The position numbers were made by a program, and so were the translations under genes. This document shows, piece after piece, positions 57,063 through 64,000 of a stretch of 64,000 bases of DNA. The notes under the pieces were generated by a model. That model ran no database searches. It had not been told where the DNA came from and was given only the letters and a program-made list of their open reading frames with translations. Position 1 is the stretch's first letter. Each line of letters opens with the position of its first letter. The DNA is taken from positions 1,166,501 to 1,230,500 of the forward strand of contig JAXDDX010000050.1 in the NCBI GenBank assembly GCA_034670405.1, given 5' to 3'. Source of the DNA: Hoplostethus atlanticus (lineage: Eukaryota; Chordata; Actinopteri; Trachichthyiformes; Trachichthyidae).

Positions 57063-58310
57063 AATTGATCTTCCCTTGCACTGCAAAATATTAAATCTTG
57101 TGTGCAATATCTGTTGAGATACAACAGAAGGGATTAGGACTAGCTAACAAAATTCTTAGTCAACTAATAGTTACATACAATGTGATCTGGAAATCAGGTG
57201 TTCCAGGAAATGACTTGTTAAAGAAAAATAACTGAAAACATCTAATAATAAAGACAACAACAAATCTATAAAGATTAACAATCCTGTTTTTTCCCCCTGG
57301 ATATGCTTATATACCATCCAACTGAAATAGGCAAGGCCAAACCTAGGAGGCTAACATACATCTCTTTCTGGAGCAGTGCCTTCTGGAGCAGTGCCTTTAG
57401 ACCACAATATTGTAGCCCGTCAGTGTTCGTGCTGAGTTGTCCTTCTGTCCAACTGGAGTGCGGTCACTTCAGGTGGCCCAGTGTCTCATTACTCTGCCGA
57501 TGTGGTTGTCCTCTGTGCCACTGTCTCCTTATCGTCTCACTGTAGAGACGCTGAACATGTGCTGCTCTTTATCTCTGTAGCCCTCCTCTCTCTGAGTTCC
57601 CCTGTAGTTAACTTGTTTCAGTCGTACAAGGGTCTGTACTATTCTGTCCAGTCAGGTAGCTCACTCTCATACAAAGCCTCTCAGAAGTAATGAGGCCCTG
57701 AAACTTTTATCATGGAGGATATGCTTTTCCTGACCTTTGACCTGACCAGGAGTTTGCTTTCACAATATTATGTGTTATTTTAACAGTGCATGAATCAACA
57801 TTATTGTAAATCATTATACTTTGCCAAAGTACACAGTGCACATTTACAGGAAAGGTGTGCTTATGAGCCCATTACTGTCAGGATATCCCAAGGTGTAAGT
57901 GTATGTCTTGACTTCTAGCCCCTTGCCCTCTACCATAGTGCACGTTGTTGACTGCCATAACTCATCATTACCTGTGATGGGATTTGCCCCACTAAAATGA
58001 CAAGTGGCTGGATTTACAGGTTAAGAAAGCTCAGAGGCTTTATGACTCTTGCGTCACAGTCTTTAGTTCCCCATGGGATCCCCTTACCCAGTAAGCCACT
58101 ACCTTCTGTTACTGGAGAGTGGGTTGGAGCTGGAGCTTTGGTCCTGTGTGCATAGAAGAGACTGGGAGATGCCTCAGTAGGGTCTCCACTGGCACATTTT
58201 CTGGAGACCACCTTCACCGCTCTGCTGTTCCTCCATCCAACTGTACTAACGCTTCTAAGGGGGGCATCTAAGCAGCTAGAGACGGGATCATATATACAAC
58301 CCTGGACAAA
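57063..58310 (+). promoter_or_regulatory. ffar4-pde6c spacer, pde6c upstream region
   Basis: No exon of rbp4 or any other gene was found. A 15-bp tandem duplication (TCTGGAGCAGTGCCT twice) lies near 57368. GGGATTAGG at about 57131 is a CRX-type homeodomain site of the kind expected near photoreceptor genes, but one match is weak evidence. Confidence 0.35.
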
Positions 58311-61300
58311 ATGGCAAACAAAGACAGTGTTGAGAAGTTCCTTGACAACAACCCACAGTTTGCTAAGGAGTACTACGAAAAGAAAGTCAAGGCAGATGTG
58401 ATCACTGCTGCCTTCAATAACCAGGTCCAGGTAAAAGACCCAGCCTCTTACAAGGATGTCACCAACATCCAGGAGGCTGAGTTCATGTTTGAGCTCACCA
58501 AGGAGATGCAGGGCACCAACCCAATGGAAAAAGCACTGCACAAAGTTCTCCAGAGGATTTCTCTGCTGATCCAGGCTGACCGTTGCAGCTACTATGCCTG
58601 CAGGTCCCGAAACGGCTCACCTGAGCTGACCACTGTCCTCTTTGATGTGACAGCCACCTCTCCATATAACACAAATCTAGTGAACCCCAATGTAGAGATT
58701 GTGTTCCCAACGGACATGGGAATTGTTGGGTGGACGGCACACTCTAAGAAACCTCAAAATGTCCCTGATGTGAAGAAGGTGAGCTAATGTCAATGTGGAA
58801 TTGAATTTGGAACGAATCAATGAGTTAGATTAGAAAGAAAATCACTTGTTTAGTTCCAGTGCATAGGTCACTTGCGGTAATTGCACCCTATGCTGTACTT
58901 GGGATGAAACATCTGAGTAAAGATAGATCAATCTTGTAATTCTGTCTCATTAAACCCATCTCAGATGAGAAGTATCCACGATTGATGAACATAGGAACAC
59001 ACATTTTCATGACTTAGACCATTATATCCCATTGTGGTTGTACTAGTATTAGCACTATATAACTATGACTCCAAAGAAGATATTCTTTAAGCTGTGAAGG
59101 TTTTTTTGTGTATTAACGCATAAACTTTAACCGTTGTCTTGTGGTTTTCCATTGCTATTTTTAGAACTCTCATTTCAGTGACTTTGTGGATAAGCAGACC
59201 AAATATACCACAAAATGCATGATTACTGCTCCCCTTATGAGTGGAAACGATCCCATCGGTGTTATCATGGCACTCAACAAGCAAGGCGCTGATGAATTCT
59301 CAAAGAGTGATCAGGAGGTGAGTGGACAGGATGCTCCTTTTTATGTCAGTTGTTTTAGATAACCTTGCCGATTGGAATTTATATTTGTGTATTTGCCAAA
59401 ATTACTTCTTTAAACACGATCAGGTACAGGGACTGAACTTGACTCAACTAAAGCATTGAAAGTATGCCTTTGAGGTTTTAGGGTATCAGTGCATCTGGTA
59501 CCACTGGATGTTAAGGTAGTAAACAGAGACAGAGCCCTTAAAGGGTCACATACTTATCTTGACTTGTAAGGTAAAATGGCCAATTTTAGCCCATCAGCTT
59601 CATGTCACTGGCTTGACACTGGTATGACAGTTCAACTCATAATCCAGTTAGGGAGCGGGATGCTTTTTTCCTCTTGTTTCATCGGCCTCTTTGTGACATT
59701 GCCTCTGGGGGTCATCCATCACTGTAAAGTATTTCCAGAAACATTTGTCTTAGAAAATGGCTATATATCTATTGTCATTCTAGGCTATTGAAAGGAAAAA
59801 TGTGAATGTGTTTAATAAACCAGTATGGTTTTTTTTCTCATTTTACTCCAGCTCTTCAATAAATATGTGAACTTTGCTGCTGTGATCACTCTCCAGGCCC
59901 ACACTGCTTACATGTGGGATGTAGAGTCCAGGAGAAGCCAGGTAAAAAATAAACAATAAAAAAGGCCACTTGTCGGGTCTGATTTTTTCAAAAAACAAAA
60001 GTACACACACATACAAATATTACAGTTGTTTTCTTCATTTGTTTGTGATGAAAATATATTTTTTTCTACTGCACCAGAAATAAATGGAATGACAAAAGAA
60101 TCAAGGCTTCTGTCAAAATCTTCAACAATGATTCTTTTCCTCGCCATAGGTTTTGCTGTGGTCAGCCAGCAAAGTGTTTGAGGAATTGACGGATATTGAG
60201 AGACAGTTTCACAAAGCATTGTACACAGTGAGGGTATATCTCAAGTGTGAGAGATACTCTGTGGGACTCTTGGACATGACCAAAGAAAAGGTGCGTTTTA
60301 GTTTTAATAATACTACTGTCAGTACATAGTTGCTATATGCAGTTGTTGTATTCAAACTACCAACATTTTCATGAGACTGAAATATATCTGCAGCAGCATG
60401 TACTTCAGCACTCATGTGTATTTATATGAATTGCGGTACATGGTGTTATGATGTTGGCTTTTTCTTCACCAGGAATTCTTTGATGAATGGTCAATCAAAC
60501 TAGGAGAACAGGAGCCATATAAGGGCCCAAAGACACCTGATGGCAGAGTAAGCATAGTGCTGGGATTGTTAGCATAACATTATTGCCACTCTCCTATCAA
60601 CTAATTTACTAATATGTGGACACTCTTGTATGTTATTCCATCTAGGAAATCAACTTCTACAAGATTATTGATTACCTGTTGGAGGACAAGGAGGAGATCA
60701 AAGTTATCCCGTGAGTATCGTGATGTACTGTAGCATAGTAGCTTAACAAATCTCTTCAGAAGTATGAGTAGGCTACATACTTACATCTATGAAGTGCAAC
60801 TTTATTTGCAATTTTGTAATGCTTGGTTGGAAGTCTATTCAGAGATGTTGCACAGTAACTCACTCCTCTCTGCGCTCACAGTGGCCCTCCTGCTGACCAC
60901 TGGGCCCTGGCCAGTGGACTACCATCATACGTGGCTGAGAATGGATTTGTAAGCTCTGCTTTGGTTCCCCTATTTTGTGCAAAAGTTGTATAAATGATCT
61001 GCAATTGAATGTTGTGTGACATTGATCTACTAGTCCACAAACAGTGTGTAATGCAGATACCTAATTCTGTCCTCCCAGATCTGCAACATGATGAACGCTG
61101 CAGCAGATGAGTACTTTGCATTTCAGGTGAGATACCCTCCACTGACAACTGACCGCTAGGCACATTCATTTTGTCTTACAGATGCGGCAGACATGACTGT
61201 TAATGTCTAAAATAACCTTGATGTTTGATTTGATGTATTTGGCAGAAAGTACCGGTGGATGAGACTGGATGGATGATAAAGAATGTCCTCTCCCTCCCTA

Positions 61301-64000
61301 TCGTCAACAAGAAGGAAGAAATTGTTGGCGTTGCTACTTTCTTCAACAGGAAAGATGGCAAACCGTTTGATGACAATGATGAACAAATTACAGAAGTATG
61401 AAGAAATAATGCACTCAACAATGCACTCAATATTTTTGCATTATTTTCACAAGGATAATTCACTTCTTACAGGTAGCCAGTGTGGTGAAACTAGTTAATT
61501 AGTCATAGGTAATGTGTGAAATCGATAAAAGATTTGATCGATCTAATTCGATTTTTATGTATACCTCTTTGCCACCAGGCCCTGACCCAGTTTTTGGGCT
61601 GGTCCACGCTGAACTGTGACACACATGACAAACTGAACAGGACAGAGTGGAGGAAAGACGTGGCCCAGGAAATGCTCATGTACCAGACCACAGCCACACC
61701 AAGTGACGTCCAGACCATTCTGGTAAGCCCTGCCACATCACTGACGTCACTTCAACCAGAATTAAAAACGACATAGGCCTACATTAAGATAAAGCTTGTC
61801 AAAATGTGTACACTGTATATGAAGTATGTACTGCTTGACATAGTTTAACAGATTAACAGATTGAGCAACATTTTAACTCTCATTTTCCTACAGAACACTC
61901 AAGAGAAGTTTGGCAGCGAACCAGAGGACTGTGACCAGAAGGAGATGTACAAACTGTTGGTAAGATGGTGTTGAAGCTATAAGCCTAACCCTTTTACAAT
62001 ATTGCTGCTGCCCATACTTTATCTGTGATAAGGAGATTTTTGGCGCTTGGGGATAATGACGTAATAATGTCTGCTCAATCTTATGGGCAGAGATCATGAC
62101 CTTTTTTTTCATGCCTTTGACTATATGCACTAAGTAGAAACTACCTAGTTGGTAGCGAGGCCATCCTGACTGTTTGGATTGTGTTTACAACACGTAGAGG
62201 GCCAACATCCCCGAGACCAAGAAAGTGGAGCTGCTGGAGTTCCACTTTAGCGACTTCCCCTTGTCCGAGTTGGAACTCATCAAGTGTGGTATCCGCTGCT
62301 TCTTTGAACTGGGGGTTGTGGAGAAGTTCAAAGTCCCAGCCGAGGTACAGTATAGTTAGGGAGCCTGCCTGTATTCATCATACTACACCCTTGCGCAGCA
62401 CACTACCGGTAATATACTGAACAGCTCATGACTCGCAATGAGTAAAGGCTCTTCATGTCAGCTCCATTTTTGAAGTGACAATGCAAAGAATCGTTATCGT
62501 TATCGATATTTTTTCTCTCCTGTCATGCAGAGCCTGACAAGGTGGATGTACACCGTTCGCAAGGGATACCGTGACATCACCTACCACAATTGGCGGCACG
62601 GCTTCAATGTTGGCCAAACCATGTTCACGCTGCTGATGGTGTGTCAGATATCTCTTTGGGCCCTGTTATTATTTGTATTTGTTTGTGCAGGGCTTGAGTA
62701 GAACGTGCAGAATGTATTCTTGTCAATATGGTGGTGGTATAATACAGGATTATCTTGTCTGTCCCTCAACAGACAGGTAAACTGAAGAAGTACTACTCTG
62801 ATCTTGAGGCCTTTGCCATGGTTGCTGCTGGATTCTGCCATGATATTGACCACAGAGGAACTAACAATCTCTACCAGACAAAGTAAGAGTCCACCTGATC
62901 ATTTTCAGATGAAAGTAATGACAATTCAATGATGGGAAATTGACTGAAACAGAATACAGCTACAACAACATTTTCTCAGTGGACTCTTTCCTGTAGGAGT
63001 GCATCCCCTCTGGCAAAGCTCCACAGCACTTCAATCATGGAGCGGCATCATCTTGAGTACAGTAAGACACTGATGGAGAATGAGGTGGGTCCTTTAATGC
63101 TCCGCTCATAAGCTTCTACATATTAAATATTTACTATTATTTACTTTACTATTTATTATATTTATTATTTATTATTTACTGTAAGCATTTTCTTTGTTGA
63201 TGACTAACCTATGGAATCATTCTTCTGCTTTTGTCCACAGAACCTCAATATCTTCCAAAACCTTCAGAAGCGTCAATTTGAGACAGTGCAGCACTTGTTT
63301 GAAGTTTGTATTATTGCCACTGATCTGGCCCTCTATTTCAAGTAAGAAATGTCATGAGAGGTGTTTCATTAAAGTACATGTAAGTGAGATATGTCAATGT
63401 AAGTACCGAGGGCCTGTAACTTTCTTCTGCCTTGTCTTTCAGGAAGAGAACAATGTTCCAGAAAATTGTGGAAGCCGTAGAGCCAATGCCAGAAGAAAAG
63501 GAGAAGGTCAACTACATCTCCAACAATGCAACCAGGAAGGAAATTATCATGTAAATACATAAGTCATCATCCCATTGAGACATCGCCACTTAAATAACCT
63601 TGTCATCACACCATTTCACTGGTTTTACACAGGATGATTGCGCCCAATCAAGGAATCTTGACATACCACTCCATGTTGTTGTACTATCTGTCATTCTACA
63701 TGTCTTCATATGCCCTTTGAGACTGTAACCGTGGTGAAGGGCTAGACAAATAAACTTGACTTGACTTGACTTAGATGTTATTGTGTCTTCCACAGGGCAA
63801 TGATGATGACAGCTTGTGATCTGTCAGCCATTACTAAGCCATGGGAGATTCAGAGCAAGGTCTGTTCAGTTCTGAGTATAGCCCATGATTTTCCATCTTC
63901 TTACATCATTACAAACCATCACCCACTTATGGTTCTCCCCATGTCCCATTGGTTCTTTCGGTTCTAGGTCGCTCTGATGGTGGCAGCAGAATTTTGGGAA
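58311..64000 (+). CDS. pde6c: cone cGMP phosphodiesterase alpha' (PDE6C), partial at window end
   Basis: Hydrolyses cGMP in cone outer segments on transducin activation. Exons: 58311-58778, 59165-59317, 59852-59941, 60150-60290, 60473-60547, 60646-60710, 60882-60948, 61079-61126, 61246-61395, 61579-61722, 61894-61959, 62198-62344, 62531-62638, 62773-62882, 62997-63084, 63241-63341, 63443-63550, 63796-63859, and 63968-64000 (continues). 742 codons seen; human protein is 858 aa. N-terminus [24 protein letters not shown] about 75-220 ([15 protein letters not shown]); GAF-B about 255-430 ([36 protein letters not shown]); catalytic HD-type core with [10 protein letters not shown] (His557, His561) and [12 protein letters not shown] (His597, Asp598). 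The remaining catalytic C-terminus and prenylation motif lie outside. Intact and in frame throughout. Synteny with ffar4 and the N-terminus favour PDE6C over rod PDE6A/B. Confidence 0.95.
63121..63182. repeat. AT-rich TTTA/TTA simple repeat
   Basis: TTTACT/ATTTATT units in pde6c intron 15. Confidence 0.8.
63655..63775 (+). mobile_element. LINE/SINE 3'-tail fragment
   Basis: Ends GGGCTAGACAAATAAACTTG then ACTTGACTTGACTTAG: the ACTTG pentamer tail after AATAAA is typical of fish L2-type and SINE 3' ends. In pde6c intron 17. 5' extent uncertain. Confidence 0.6.

Noticed and set aside
58014-58541. 175-codon antisense frame over pde6c exon 1
   Set aside because: Antisense shadow of a clearly coding exon.

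Overview
This is a vertebrate, teleost-type nuclear genome window. The genes are split into many short GT-AG exons. The order myof-cep55-ffar4-pde6c is a vertebrate block (human 10q23, from memory). Introns hold CA/GT and GA microsatellites, GTTAGC/AACGTT motifs and small inverted-repeat DNA elements typical of fish. A Tc1-like terminus (about 12050-12163) and a hAT-like end (8934) resemble repeats I recall from salmonid and pike genomes, so a protacanthopterygian is a guess, not a finding. No bacterial operon, CRISPR array or tRNA was seen.

Layout. (1) 1303-25990, minus: parg, poly(ADP-ribose) glycohydrolase, 17 coding exons, 795 codons in my model, with a catalytic GGG...QEE signature at residues 554-566. 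(2) 27535-47744, minus: myof, myoferlin, 53 coding exons and 2039 codons, complete from C2A to the C-terminal membrane anchor, including a 15-nt microexon. (3) 49093-52270, plus: cep55, midbody scaffold, 9 coding exons, 454 codons, head to head with myof. (4) 53744-56644, plus: ffar4, long-chain fatty-acid receptor, 3 exons. (5) 58311 to the window end, plus: cone phosphodiesterase pde6c, 19 exons visible (742 codons), cut off inside the catalytic domain. I joined exons by hand from reading-frame phase. Every junction keeps frame and uses GT-AG sites, and both long models come out divisible by three.

The five genes do not form a pathway. They are neighbours by conserved synteny: DNA-damage ADP-ribose turnover, membrane repair and fusion, cytokinesis, lipid sensing and cone phototransduction. 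parg sits where the human map has CYP26A1, and rbp4, which separates FFAR4 and PDE6C in human, is not seen here.

The non-coding part is the most varied. It holds a 58-bp hAT-like palindrome with a perfect 8-bp target duplication in a myof intron, several fold-back elements, a 1.1-kb TIR or solo-LTR-like insertion in ffar4 intron 1, LINE remnants, a G-quadruplex-type G tract and a perfect 14-bp hairpin. I found no convincing new multi-gene system; the interest lies in gene-structure details and small mobile elements.
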